From Thermoplasmata archaeon (GTDB taxonomy: Archaea > Thermoplasmatota > Thermoplasmata > Methanomassiliicoccales > Methanomethylophilaceae): a DNA stretch of 37,410 bases. The stretch is taken from NCBI GenBank assembly GCA_015063165.1, contig SUSZ01000023.1, positions 1 to 37,410 of the forward strand, in the 5' to 3' direction. How positions within the stretch are numbered: position 1 is the first letter of the stretch; the number at the start of each line of letters is the position of its first letter. The translations under genes and the position numbers were made by a program. The notes beneath the pieces are model-generated. The model did not search any database and was not told the DNA's origin. It saw only the letters and a list, made by a program, of their open reading frames with translations. Below are positions 1 through 8,827 of this stretch, one piece after another.

Positions 1-45
1 TTCCGGTCTGAAATCGGAGCGTGGGACCAGAAACAATCGTAAACG

Positions 46-330
46 ATGGTAGCGGATGCTATGAAAGCATCCAAGTGGCGAATAGGCCAGACCACGTTCA
101 GCATTCACGATGTGGCGAGGTCAGGATAACGAGGTTCGCTGAAGAATATCTGGTCGTCAATTTTCGAGCACGGAATTCAGCCTGTACGCCAACGGCTCGA
201 TCCGCGCAGACGTGTTCCAGAAAGACGTCAGGAGACATATCGAGGTCTCCACGCTCTCTACAAACGCCTGAAGGGGATGGGGTCATTCCAGAAGAGGAAC
301 AATTACAGCCTGTGTATGCCGAAGGAGATA
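46..330 (+). pseudogene. degraded ORF remnant, unknown family
   Basis: No single frame is open, but joining frames gives protein-like text: a segment from the ATG at 46 (MVADAMKASKWRIG) runs to an in-frame TAA at 127-129, continues (LKNIWSSIFEHG), shifts frame near 165 (YANGSIRADVFQKDVRRHIE) and shifts back near 265 to end as KEIPDE and TAA at about 330. This is what a C-terminal gene remnant with one stop and two indels would look like. I do not recognise the family. The minus-strand ORF across the same bases has no recognisable features. Confidence 0.35.
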
Positions 331-409
331 CCTGATGAATAAGAGATGCCGATACATCCTTCGAGAATTCACGAAACCCGACAACCTCTGCCATCGTGGA
401 TGAGCACGT

Positions 410-1411
410 TCAATCGCGATAGTGCGCCAGGGCGTACAGGTTCTCGTTGGGGGTCATCGGAGGGACCCCGCATTCCGGCATGATCACCGGATACCCTATC
501 TCGGCATACCTCTTCGCCGATGCTCTGACGTCCGAGGGAGTCCCCTGCAGAAGGCATCTCACTGGCTGGACTCCTCCCACCAGGATCGTCTTGTCGGACA
601 GCCTGTCGAATATCCCCTGCGGATCCCCGCTGGTCTCCACGGACAGGGCTGTTCCTCCCAGGGAGGCCAGATCCTCCAGGACCCCTTTGGTCTCCCCGCA
701 TGAATGGACGGTGGAGAACGAGTGCCTGATGCTGGACTGCAGCCTCGTCTGAAACGGCCTGACGAACGTGTCGAACGTCGCGCTGGACTGGGTGTCCTCC
801 GATCCCTCGGTTATCACGAACACGTTGTCGGACGCTTCCGAGAGGGCTTCGGCGTAGGCGCACTGGTACGGGGTCATCGTCTTCACCCATTCCAGGCACC
901 TGTCGGGGCACATCAGCATCGCCATCATGTAGTTCTCCATCCCGGTCAGCAGGCTGGCTACAAGCATAGGGCCGACCATCCCCGAGGTCACGAACAGGTC
1001 CGGATGCTCCTTGGAAAGCCTTCCGGCCGCCTCGATATACATCCTCACCCTTCCGCCGGACAGGAACTCGTCGACAGACATGAAGTCCGGAGGGTCCATG
1101 ATGTCTTCTGGGACCCTGTAAGGAGATCCCACCACGGCCGGCTGGCTGTACTTCCTTCCGGGCATTATCTCGCATCCGAACCTCTCCGCCTCCGCGGTTA
1201 TGTCGAACGGGACCCTGGCGGTGGCGAATCCGAACAACTCCGAAGGCTGGAGGGCCAGCTTTATCATCATGTCGATGTCGAAATTGGCTTCCGGCCAGCA
1301 GCATCCGCAGGCATCCATCATCGGGACTGTCCCGGACTGGGAGAATATCGCTGGAGGATGGGCGTCCCCTTCGCGGTTCATCGCGGCTACGATCTCGTCC
1401 TTGGAGTTCAC
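410..1411 (-). CDS. methylcobamide:coenzyme M methyltransferase (MtaA/MtbA type)
   Basis: A 333-residue protein of the uroporphyrinogen-decarboxylase superfamily, the family of MtaA and MtbA, which move a methyl group from a methylated corrinoid protein to coenzyme M in methylotrophic methanogenesis. The zinc ligands are visible as His236-x-Cys238 (HSCGE) and Cys314 (MPECGVPP). Length fits the family. The start is a GTG at 1411; no in-frame ATG lies closer, and codons just upstream (TCRFVCV) could belong to a longer form. An AT-rich promoter (TTTAAATTT at about 1530-1540) lies about 120 bases upstream. No corrinoid protein or substrate-specific methyltransferase is adjacent, so it could be a solitary paralogue with a different methyl donor. 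The cysteine-rich segment near residue 35 (ACGCC) is unusual. Cytoplasmic; stop TGA. Confidence 0.85.
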   Translation of the reverse strand: MNSKDEIVAAMNREGDAHPPAIFSQSGTVPMMDACGCCWPEANFDIDMMIKLALQPSELFGFATARVPFDITAEAERFGCEIMPGRKYSQPAVVGSPYRVPEDIMDPPDFMSVDEFLSGGRVRMYIEAAGRLSKEHPDLFVTSGMVGPMLVASLLTGMENYMMAMLMCPDRCLEWVKTMTPYQCAYAEALSEASDNVFVITEGSEDTQSSATFDTFVRPFQTRLQSSIRHSFSTVHSCGETKGVLEDLASLGGTALSVETSGDPQGIFDRLSDKTILVGGVQPVRCLLQGTPSDVRASAKRYAEIGYPVIMPECGVPPMTPNENLYALAHYRD

Positions 1412-1565
1412 ACAGACGAACCTGCATGTGAGGATAAAAATGTCTTGAGACGGGAAACTGTGTTCGGTAACACCCCTCGTGCATCGTTTTCTTGAACAAA
1501 GGGTTGAGAACTCTCGTTCGATTAAGAATCAAATTTAAAAAAAAAATCAACGCTGATGCTATTTT

Positions 1566-2939
1566 TTAGTCTTGGAGTCGATACCGCTTATAAGCCGAAC
1601 GCATAACCGCCTTGATCTCGCCCGGCTCGTCCTTTCATCAGGTACGCCCTTCCGTCCTTGGTGCGCGCCACCCGCTCGGCATACTTTCCGAGATGGCTCG
1701 CGGATACCGGGATCCTCCTGAACCCGATCTCCTACGGGAACACGGCGTCCTCCGGGCTGAGAGCGCCGAGCTCCCTCAAGGCATCCATGACGACCAGGCC
1801 CTCTAGATATGACGAATCGACATTGGGGCCATGGAGGACGGCCAGAGCCAGCATCCTCATGACCCTCCCGATGCCGTGCCGGTTTCCCGAAGCCGATTCC
1901 GTCGTACCGCCCAGCTCGGCGATGCGGCGTATCTCCCTCTCGTCGAAGGCGTTATGGATCGTGACGCAGAGCGACCCGTCATCCGACAGATAGGTAGCCG
2001 GCTCGTAGGGGCTGGAGCCTATCAGCTAGTCCGTCTTCCCGTCCATCAGGTGCAGCTTCCCGCCTATGTCCTCCAGGAAGAGCCCGTCCTCCACATGGAG
2101 GACCAGCGCATCGGAGGCCTTTCTGACATCGTCCTGCTGATCTGCCGGCATCGTCGCATCTCCTAAGAGAAGAAGACCGCATAGGATGAAAGGCTTGTCG
2201 CTCCGCCAGGATTCCGATGCCAGGAGATCCCGAGCATAATGGTTCCAGGACGTCCGGACGGAGGCCTAGTCGGCCGCGAGCACGCTGGCAAGAGCCGTCG
2301 ACGGTATCCTAAGAACTCCCTGAGTCCCTTCTTCCTCCTCAGATGCTCCACGGTGAATCCGTAATGTCTCGCGCGGACGAGGGTAACGAGATTCTCCAGA
2401 AGCCCGTCATAAGGCAGGTCCAGCCATTCCTCCGGGACCTCCTCGCGCATGGTGCCGCCGTCGTTGTGGCCGCCTCCCCACCACCAGGCCTCGTCCAGCT
2501 CGGCCTCGAACGTCCCGTCGTCCTTCTTGTTGATGCAGTACCAGGAAGCCCATTCCTTCATGCCATCGATGGGGCCGGAGCCCTCGCAGTGCGGGGCCGA
2601 ATGGTCCTCCTCGTCGTCGTCGGCTGTCCCGCGCTTATATATACGAAAGCTGTCCACGTCCTCGGGGACGCGCGTCACGCTCATGTCGCCTCTTCTGTAC
2701 ACAGTCTTCCTCGTTCCTTGGACGCGATTCTCTTCGTTCATTAGGTCTCTGAAGAAGGGGATTCTGCTGCCGGACCTCGAATCCTTCCTTAAGGCCTCCG
2801 GAAGGTCCTCCAGACCTTTGTACGATGATACGCTGCCGTGGTATACGCCGCTGCCATCCTCCTAGATGCAGTAGCGCCCGATCTCCCGGCCCTTGAAGCA
2901 GACCTTATACCTCACCACGACGTTCATTGCCTGGCCCAT
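1566..2939 (-). pseudogene. unknown protein, ORF interrupted by four TAG codons and two indels
   Basis: A continuous coding-like reading of about 455 codons starts at ATG 2939 (MGQAMNVVVRYKV; an alternative Met lies at 2927) and ends at TAA 1566-1568. It contains four in-frame TAG codons at 2862-2864, 2266-2268, 2026-2028 and 1732-1734, and no in-frame TAA or TGA. A one-base deletion near 2315 (REF to LRIPSTALASVL) and a one-base insertion near 1631 (LMK to DEPGEIKAV) are needed to keep the frame. The middle has a Trp-rich acidic stretch (ELDEAWWWGGGHNDG); the end is basic (SAYKRYRLQD). I recognise no family. TATA-like boxes lie upstream near 2975 and 3015. It may be a decayed gene whose stops happen to be amber, or a gene whose amber codons are tolerated by pyrrolysine insertion. 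Confidence 0.6.
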
Positions 2940-3150
2940 CTCATTCCCTCGAATGCAAGATGCAGATATAGCCATTGTTCTCGTAAAAGCTTAGGATCGC
3001 CGGCCTCGTCTCACGTTTAAAAGTCTTCTTCTCAGCTATCTGCCGGCGATAACGATAGGCGAGAGATCTGGCCCCATCCAGCATCGAGCCATCGTCGCCG
3101 CCCGAACGAGGGTCCTGAACCATCTTCCGTATCACGCCAATGATGGCTTG

Positions 3151-3178
3151 GAAAAGGCGGGGGATGGCTGGTCCCCCT
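3151..3178 (-). terminator. stem-loop terminator after the protease pseudogene
   Basis: On the minus strand GGGGGA and TCCCCC pair around a short loop and are followed by GCCTTTTCC, just after the TAA at 3189-3191. This is a plausible intrinsic terminator for the protease gene. The ORF over 2941-3183 seems not to be coding. Confidence 0.5.
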
Positions 3179-3188
3179 TGCAAGATGT

Positions 3189-5729
3189 TTAGACGGTCTT
3201 TATCCCGCTGTAGTAGCCATGGAATATGTCTGTTATCACAGGCATCTTATCCGTCACTCCTGTTACGTCAAGGCCGCCCGCGCGCACCTCGTATGGCCCG
3301 TCGCCGGCGCCTTCTATGACGGCCTCCGTCATGCCGCCTTCGAGCTTGACCGTCGACCAGTCGCCGACGCCCTGCTGGCGGTATTCGACGTCGTAGTAGG
3401 AGATCCCTGTATTCCACAGGTCTTCGACCGAGACCCTGATCGTGCCTCCCTCCCTTGTGGCAGAGGTTATCTCCGCCTTGCAGGAGGTTATGGCGAAATG
3501 GGAGATTATCGGCGAGGGGTCGTCGGGGTTCACAGTCGCCTATCCCTGTGATCTCCGCTTTGGCGATTCCGCATCTGACGTTGTCGCTGAAGCTCACAGC
3601 GTAGTGCAGGCCCTCCTGGAGCACCGCCAACTCCTTGGTCAGCACGTAGAAGTCGATCTCCCGCTCCTCTCCGGTATATTCGACCGACTTGACCAACGGC
3701 GTCACCAGAAAAGGATAGGCGCCGAAAACGTTTATCTCGAAGACGGTCGTCCCGAAGTCTTCGACGCTGACATAGAGGAGCGCCCTGCCATTGCCGTTCG
3801 TATCTATTGCAATCTGGGAATTGTTGTCCAGAGGCTCGATTGACACCATGTCCTCGTAGCCTTCGACGATTCCCCACTTGACGGTCGGACTGCCGACATT
3901 CCATGACGAAGGGCCCGAGAAGGTGAGCCTCGCAGTGGTCTTGTCAAGCCCTTCGATGTTGTAGAGCGCCGAGTTGGCGACGGTCACATCGGTGGTCACA
4001 TCGCCCGCCAACCTTTTGCTGTAGGTCTTGATGGGGAAGTTGTCGAATAATACAGCGCCATCGGGATAGCCTGTTACGCCCTCGTAGACCTTGTCGACGT
4101 CCTTGTAGTCCTTCCAGCAGCCGTCGATATAGAGGAAGCTCTGCCCTTCGTCCAGCACGACCTCGCTGGCCCTCAGCCCGGGTAGGTTGATCGCTATGGG
4201 GGAGTTGTAATAGGAGGCCCCGTTCTCGTGCGTCAGCGTCAGAATGACGGAATAGACCTGGCCTTTCTGAAGAACGATGTATTTCTCGTCCAGGTGTATC
4301 TTGTGCAATCCGGCGGACTCGAAGGTGGCCTCGCCTTCTACTATCTTGAGCCCGTCTTCGGGATCCTTGAACTTGTCCGGCAGCAGGTATATCTGGTACT
4401 TGGCTATGGTGTTCCCATCGGCGATCTGGCAGGATATGGCGTTCACAGCCTGCGAGTGTCTCGCCTTGAAAATGTTGGCCATCGATGCAGGCGTCGAGGT
4501 GTGCGTGATCTGGAGAATGCTGGCCGGCATGTAGTCGTGCTGGTTGATCTCGTCCGGCGAGACCGCCTCCTCGAAGACCATGGCTTCGGGTAACATCATA
4601 GAACGGTCGTAGTAAGAGAACCAGAAGTATCCCGAGTGAACCATGACCGGGTCGCCGTTACCGTCGAAGACCGGCTTGCCTTTGTCGTCCGTCTTCTGCA
4701 CCAGGATCCCCCAGTTTCCTTCTCCCTTGTTCGGGAAGTCCCTTTCCTCAGAGCCCCAGCTGTTCTTGACCAGCCATGCGCCGTCGGCTTCCGGTTGGTA
4801 CCCGGCGATGAAGTTCTCCTTCGAATAGCTGTCGTCCCAGCCGATTATCGTGACGGCATGGTTGGCCTCCGCGTTGTCCCAGGTGTAGTGCGCCCAGGTC
4901 CTGGTGCTGAGGTATTGGCCGTCCTCCTGCAGTCTCTGGTCAGGCCTGGAAGTGTCCGCATGGAAGCCAATCTCTACCCCGCGCTTCTGAAGGAGCTGCT
5001 TCTTGATCAGCTCGGTCGACTCCGAGTTGTAGGTGTAGTGCCCTTCGACTTAAGAGGCGGGGCTGGAGATCATTATGGACTCCTCCAGGATGTAGTCCTG
5101 GTGGAAGCGCAGGTCTTCCGGCATGAGCCAGTCATCCTTGTTGCTATAGCAGAAGGGCTGGTATTTTCCATCGAAGTACCTCTGAGTCGCGATGCTGTCT
5201 GTGCCGCGGTATTCGAAGAAAGGGTCGGAGGATTCATTCGAGGGCCCTATCCCTTGGGCGAAGGTGGTGGTCGCCAAGAACGGGGTGCCGCCATTGTAGA
5301 TGTCCTGCATCGAGTCTCCCGCAGGGACCATCCCTCTCCCGCCTCCGTGTTAGGCGTGTGGGAATAGTACGCCAGCTGCTTCTCGGAGAGGTCCAGCCAC
5401 TTGTAGGCTTCAAGGTCGTAGTCGTAGACCGAGCCGAGAAGGCTTATCTCCGCGGCGGCGATCGCTGCGAAACCCCAGCAGTCCCCATAGGGGTTCTGCA
5501 GCTTGACTGGAGTGACGTATCATCTGTCGCCGATGCCGTCGCCGTTGGTGTCGACGCCCCTCAGGTCAAACTTGGAGGGGATAGGGCGCGAAGCCCAGTC
5601 GTCGCTCCAGTCGTCCTTGCTGTAGTCGTCTTCGCTGTGATCGGTTTTCTTTTCCTTGTCGGCGAAAACGATGATCGCGACAGCGGCTATCACTATTGCC
5701 ACCACCGCTATCGCGAGAATCTTTTTCAT
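3189..5729 (-). pseudogene. secreted papain-like (C1) cysteine protease with lectin-like and Ig-like domains, broken
   Basis: Reading from ATG 5729 gives a membrane anchor or signal segment (MKKILAIAVVAIVIAAVAII), an acidic linker, then a C1A peptidase: nucleophile region GDCWGFAAIAA, catalytic His in NHAVTIIGWDD and Asn in LVKNSWG. It is followed by a lectin-like region (HSGYFWFSYYDRSMM) typical of large archaeal and bacterial surface proteases, and Ig-like repeats. Four lesions break it: TGA at 5520-5522, a frameshift near 5331-5345, TAA at 5050-5052 and a frameshift near 3535. The catalytic residues and most of the text survive, so inactivation looks recent, or some lesions are sequence errors. 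Intact, it would be about 840 residues and act outside the cell. A TATA-like TTTTATTT lies about 25 bases before the start, so it probably had its own promoter. Confidence 0.85.
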
Positions 5730-6039
5730 GACATAAGGATGATTGTTATCAAATAAAATGATAACTTGCCGATTGCATGGAAAAGCTCGTACGTCCTCGC
5801 CCACATCCACGGCACCACCGACATCCTGTCGTTTTGAAAATGGCTGGAATCCCCGCCGATGGGGCAGGACCCCTTGTTTCCGCAGCAGAGGCACCCGTCG
5901 TAAGTCCTGACGTCCATCCCGCAGACGCCCAGGACCTCTCACCCATGCCAATTCTCCTCCGCGACTTTCACGAAGTTCTTCACCGGCAACGCGGTGGAGC
6001 CGTAGACGTCAGGGCTTCCATCAAGACGACGACCCTCAT
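5726..6039 (-). pseudogene. N-terminal fragment of an iron-sulfur flavoprotein / NADPH-dependent FMN reductase
   Basis: The start MRVVVLM at 6039 overlaps the stop of the upstream flavodoxin gene. The text then needs one frameshift (to SPDVYGSTALPVKNF) and crosses a TGA at about 5949 (NWHG-stop-EVLGVCGMDV). The Cys cluster YDGCLCCGNKGSCPI is the [4Fe-4S]-binding region of Isf-type flavoproteins or close relatives. The reading ends at 5726-5728 after about 100 codons, far short of a full flavoprotein of about 180-200, so the C-terminal part is missing. It was probably the last member of the TetR-tautomerase-flavodoxin operon. Its end overlaps the first codon of the protease pseudogene. Confidence 0.65.
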
Positions 6040-6653
6040 GCCGTCGCTCCCAGCCCAATCCCCAGCCCGGAGATCCAGCCCCTTATCTCGGATGCGGACG
6101 CCGAAGAGGAGAACCTCTTCCCGTCGAGCCAGGTCCCGCCGTCGGAATGTTCCTCGAGATGGTCGTCGCTGCTCCCGACCCCGCTGGAGCCGGAGGTGCA
6201 GAAGGGCACGACGGTCTTCCCTTCGAGCCCGTGGGTCTCGACGAACGTCCACATGATCTTGGGGGAATCGCCGAACCATATCGGATATCCGAGGAACACC
6301 GTGGAGTATCCGCTTAGATCGATACCGTTTGCGATTGCCGGACGTGCGGCCGGATCGTTCTGCTCCAGCCTGGCGCGGCTGCTGCTGTCGTTGTAGTTCC
6401 TGTCCGCGTCGGTGTACGGAACATCTGGAATGATCTTCACGAAGTCCCCGCCGGTGATCTCCGCGATCTCCTTGGCTATCCTCTCGGTGTTCCCGGTCTC
6501 GGAGAAGCATACCACGGCCACCTTCCCGGAGGAGACGGTGACGTCGTTCGACGGAACGTCCTTATCGCCGCCATTGTCCATGACTGCGACCGCCGCTATC
6601 GCCAAAACAACCGCGATGACCACGACCGCCGATACAGCTACGATCTTGTTCAT
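6036..6653 (-). CDS. membrane-anchored flavodoxin
   Basis: A 205-residue protein with an N-terminal hydrophobic segment (residues 5-25, VSAVVVIAVVLAIAAVAV), then a flavodoxin fold. The FMN phosphate loop is VCFSETGNTERIAKEIAE; STVFLGYPIWFGDSPKIMW and VVPFCTSGSSGVGSS match the other flavodoxin_4 loops. It is probably an electron carrier or quinone/FMN-type reductase tethered on the outer face of the membrane. Its ATG overlaps the TGA of the tautomerase gene (ATGA) and its own TGA overlaps the next start, so it is translationally coupled. It is likely co-regulated by the TetR repressor upstream. The substrate is not evident. An intact anchored flavodoxin beside a tautomerase suggests detoxification of quinone-like or aromatic compounds, which is inference. 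Confidence 0.85.
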   Translation of the reverse strand: MNKIVAVSAVVVIAVVLAIAAVAVMDNGGDKDVPSNDVTVSSGKVAVVCFSETGNTERIAKEIAEITGGDFVKIIPDVPYTDADRNYNDSSSRARLEQNDPAARPAIANGIDLSGYSTVFLGYPIWFGDSPKIMWTFVETHGLEGKTVVPFCTSGSSGVGSSDDHLEEHSDGGTWLDGKRFSSSASASEIRGWISGLGIGLGATA

Positions 6654-6853
6654 GGTATCAGTGACCCGGATCGCCTGTCCGAGAGCAGGGTCCCGCCGAC
6701 CCCTATACAGTCCCTCGGGAACTCGTTGATGAACACGTAGAACGCGTTCTGGTCGATCCCGGTGATCCTTGAAGCGGATTCCGTGAACTCCCTCGCTAGC
6801 TGCGCCTTCTGCTCCTTGGTAAGGGGAGCGATATCCAGAGTGATCGATGGCAT
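6650..6853 (-). CDS. 4-oxalocrotonate tautomerase family protein
   Basis: A 67-residue protein beginning MPSITLDIAPLTKEQKAQL. The proline after the initiator Met is the catalytic base of the tautomerase superfamily, and the length fits a single-domain 4-OT subunit, which works as a hexamer or trimer of dimers. The body continues with FTESASRITGIDQNAFYVFI. It lies 4 bases after the TetR stop and overlaps the flavodoxin start by 4 bases, so it is an operon member. Such small tautomerases act on enol/keto compounds, often from aromatic or quinone chemistry; the substrate here is unknown. Confidence 0.88.
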   Translation of the reverse strand: MPSITLDIAPLTKEQKAQLAREFTESASRITGIDQNAFYVFINEFPRDCIGVGGTLLSDRRSGSLIP

Positions 6854-6857
6854 CTTT

Positions 6858-7493
6858 TCACCTTCTATTGTAAGCTGTCAGAAGTCCGAGGACCATCCCG
6901 TACGCGAGACCGTAGACCGTATGGCGAACGAATCCTATGCCGGCGGCCTCCATGGCCTCCTCCTGCTTGGGGGTGACCTCCGTGTAAGGACATAGGCCGT
7001 AAAGGAACGGAAAGAACGAGTAGACGAATCCGGACACGTCCTCGTCGGAGAGGCCGACGCAGAACTTCCTTATCATGGAGCCCACGGAGTCCAGCGTCCT
7101 CCCGTAGGAACGCTTGAATTCCGTCAGGTTCCCGATACGGCTTCCGGCCTCCATGTCGTAATGGTTCATGGAGAGTATCCGGAGCATCTGCCTCCTCTCC
7201 TCCAACGAGCTTGCCAGGAAATCAGCTATGTCCTCCGCGGACATCGATTCCCTGCGTTCCGCCGCGTCGTCTATCGCGTCGGCCCAGGAGTCGTACTCCC
7301 TCTGGAGGAGGGCGAGGAAGATCTCCTCCTTCGTCTGGAAGTAATTGTAGATGGACGTGCGCGTGAACGTGGTCTTCTCGGCGATGTCCGCCATAGTGAT
7401 GTCCTTGAAGCCCTTCGTGACGTAGAGCTCCTCGCACGCCCCGATGATCTCGCTGCGCCTCGCGTCAATCAGTTCCTGAGTCTTTCTCGGCAT
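6858..7493 (-). CDS. TetR/AcrR family transcriptional regulator
   Basis: About 211 residues from ATG 7493 (MPRKTQELIDARR); an upstream reading to 7529 would run into the operator, so 7493 is preferred. The N-terminal HTH is clear: GFKDITMADIAEKTTFTRTSIYNYFQTKEEI. The C-terminal half is the ligand-binding helical domain. It heads an operon with the tautomerase, flavodoxin and broken flavoprotein, and a strong palindromic operator lies directly upstream, so it is probably an autorepressor that releases on binding a small molecule, perhaps an aromatic or quinone (inference). Stop TGA. Confidence 0.92.
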   Translation of the reverse strand: MPRKTQELIDARRSEIIGACEELYVTKGFKDITMADIAEKTTFTRTSIYNYFQTKEEIFLALLQREYDSWADAIDDAAERRESMSAEDIADFLASSLEERRQMLRILSMNHYDMEAGSRIGNLTEFKRSYGRTLDSVGSMIRKFCVGLSDEDVSGFVYSFFPFLYGLCPYTEVTPKQEEAMEAAGIGFVRHTVYGLAYGMVLGLLTAYNRR

Positions 7494-7504
7494 CGGTCCT
7501 CCTC

Positions 7505-7541
7505 TATTCTGACACAATGTCACTGACAAGATGTCAGAATA
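7505..7541 (-). promoter_or_regulatory. TetR operator, two adjacent palindromes within a larger inverted repeat
   Basis: Two 13-base palindromes, TGACA-CAA-TGTCA (7510-7522) and TGACA-AGA-TGTCA (7524-7536), sit one base apart. They are enclosed by perfect 10-base arms, TATTCTGACA (7505-7514) and TGTCAGAATA (7532-7541). A TATA-like TTTAATAC on the minus strand lies just upstream (about 7542-7549) and the TetR start is 12 bases downstream, so a bound repressor would block promoter or initiation complex. Binding of two dimers is inferred from geometry. Confidence 0.85.
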
Positions 7542-7544
7542 GGT

Positions 7545-7740
7545 ATTAAAGCCTTGTCGACAGTCGATTCATGGTATAATAATGGCGATTCCCTCCCACC
7601 TCTCTTCCTCTGCTTCGGATTGTCGATGCGCCCACAAAAATGAGAATGGTCAGCAACTGGTCATTTCGTCTTTATGATGCAATTATCGATCACATCATCG
7701 TTCTAAGTAATGAATAGGCACATAAAAAAACGATCCAGTC
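7545..7740. other. intergenic, promoter-like sequence only
   Basis: AT-rich stretch between the TetR operator and the nrdG remnant. No ORF or RNA gene is evident. A TATA-like CATAAAAAAACG lies near 7720-7731, about 20 bases before ATG 7741, matching a former promoter for the nrdG remnant. TATAATAATGG near 7574 could be another box. Confidence 0.4.
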
Positions 7741-8150
7741 ATGAATATCAATGTTAATCACATCGATTATAGAGGTTCATTCGTAAACAGTCCAGGCATC
7801 CACACTGTGATATACCTGCAGGGCTGCGATGTTCATTGTGCAGGGTGCCATAACGAATAGACCTGGGATTTCACAACCGGGACGATCATGTCGGTGCAAG
7901 TATTGGCTGACCAACTTATAGATAGATGTCGCAATAGAAAGATCGCCATAAGCGGCGGAGAGCCCATGTGCCAGATCGAAGCGCTCTCCGAGCTCCTTGA
8001 CAAACTGGAAGGTTTTGATGTATGATTCTACACCGGAACGACGTTGAGAAGGGCAGATGTCGTAAAGCCATTGCCGCCCCGAGGAATGGGATGACGAAGA
8101 CGACGACTCCTGCAGCCTCCAAACGAAAGATGATTGAAAAGAAGGCAAGT
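7741..8150 (+). pseudogene. nrdG: anaerobic ribonucleotide reductase activating protein (NrdG-like radical SAM), broken
   Basis: From ATG 7741 (MNINVNHIDYRGSFVNSPG) the text matches NrdG: radical-SAM cluster motif Cys-x3-Cys-x2-Cys in QGCDVHCAGCHNE, then TWDF, and the glycine-rich SAM-binding segment AISGGEPMCQ. Two stops interrupt it: TAG at 7858-7860, right after CHNE, and TGA at 8023-8025, between FDV and FYTG, where homologues usually have an aromatic residue. After about 8050 the frame is scrambled, though a tail resembling the NrdG C-terminus can be glimpsed. No nrdD is adjacent. It would have made the glycyl radical on class III ribonucleotide reductase, or acted as a related activase. 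Confidence 0.75.
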
Positions 8151-8303
8151 CGCCTGCATAATGAGATCCGGCAAACCTGCAGAAACTAATCGGGTTTTTG
8201 ATACATCGAAGACGAGGATCCCTTCGCGCCTCTGTGACCGGGCTGCTTCGACTGGAAGTTCGGACTTCAAAGCATTAATTATAACGCGGTTTGATTGCTC
8301 GTC

Positions 8304-8534
8304 ATGATCAGGAAAGCGGAATTCGATTGCTATGGGCACCGTTTCACCATACTCAACAAAGGGTTCTCTTTCGAATTGAAATGCGACGGCGAAACTGTCG
8401 ACGAATCCAAAGGTATCTCCACATGCGATCTCTCATGCGCAGTCGGCGGCCATGCCGTGAGGGTGGACGTCATCATGGGTACGATGGCCATTGCCAACGT
8501 GTTCATCGACGGCAAGTTCCTACGCTCCTTCTGA
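8304..8534 (+). CDS. small protein of unknown function
   Basis: A 76-residue ORF from ATG 8304 (MIRKAEFDCYGHRFTILNKG) to TGA at 8532-8534; an in-frame start at 8295 adds three residues. The alternation of charged and beta-prone residues (FSFELKCDGETVDES, HAVRVDVIMGTMAIANVFIDGKFL) suggests a compact beta-rich protein with a final hairpin. No signal peptide or membrane segment. Three cysteines and two histidines are present but not in a recognised metal-site pattern. It stands alone among remnants. I do not recognise the family. Confidence 0.55.
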   Translation: MIRKAEFDCYGHRFTILNKGFSFELKCDGETVDESKGISTCDLSCAVGGHAVRVDVIMGTMAIANVFIDGKFLRSF

Positions 8535-8591
8535 CCAGCCTGCAGCATCATTGCACGAGTGGTTTTAGAGCCGCCAGCTCTATTATGCCAT

Positions 8592-8780
8592 TTAGGCTTT
8601 AGAGGGCTTTCCCTTGTCCCAAAGAAACTGCTGAAGCATACTCTGCACCGACCCTTTTCCCAGCAGGGGTTCGTCTCCCTCCAGTTGGATCTCCCCCTTC
8701 TCTTGCAGGACCTGCAGGCCCTCTCGTTCGGGTGCATCGAGAGGTTCTCGAGCGCAGAGACGTCGGGTCTCAGCCTCATC
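8592..8780 (-). pseudogene. C-terminal remnant of a Cys-rich repeat family (copy 1)
   Basis: The minus strand reads VSALENLSMHPNERACRSC, then NWRETNPCWEKGRC and CF, and after a frameshift SFLWDKGKPSKA with TAA at 8592-8594. It is a diverged copy of the C-terminal domain of the intact ORF at 36261-37229 and of the remnant at 10665-11034. The conserved frame is HPNER, a Cys-x2-Cys pair, SNWR, and a second Cys cluster (CxxxxxCxxC), a likely zinc-binding module. Only the last 60 codons remain here. Confidence 0.65.
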
Positions 8781-8827
8781 TTGCATCCTACCGTTTCGAT
8801 AAATAAAGGAAATCCCCGCCGATGGTT

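Noticed and set aside
704-1495. Long plus-strand ORF of 263 codons opposite the methyltransferase gene
   Set aside because: It is rich in Arg/Gly/His and has no recognisable motif; the minus strand carries the clear methyltransferase with zinc ligands.
2941-3183. 80-codon ORF with KTFKRETRPAILSFYENNG
   Set aside because: It begins inside a terminator-like hairpin and spans the promoter of the amber gene; no family match.
5838-5860. Recurring ATCCCCGCCGATGG (also near 8810 and 24665) as a possible dispersed repeat
   Set aside because: Two of the cases are simply the 3' flank of YegP copies, and the one at 5838 lies in the flavoprotein Cys motif; coincidence is enough.
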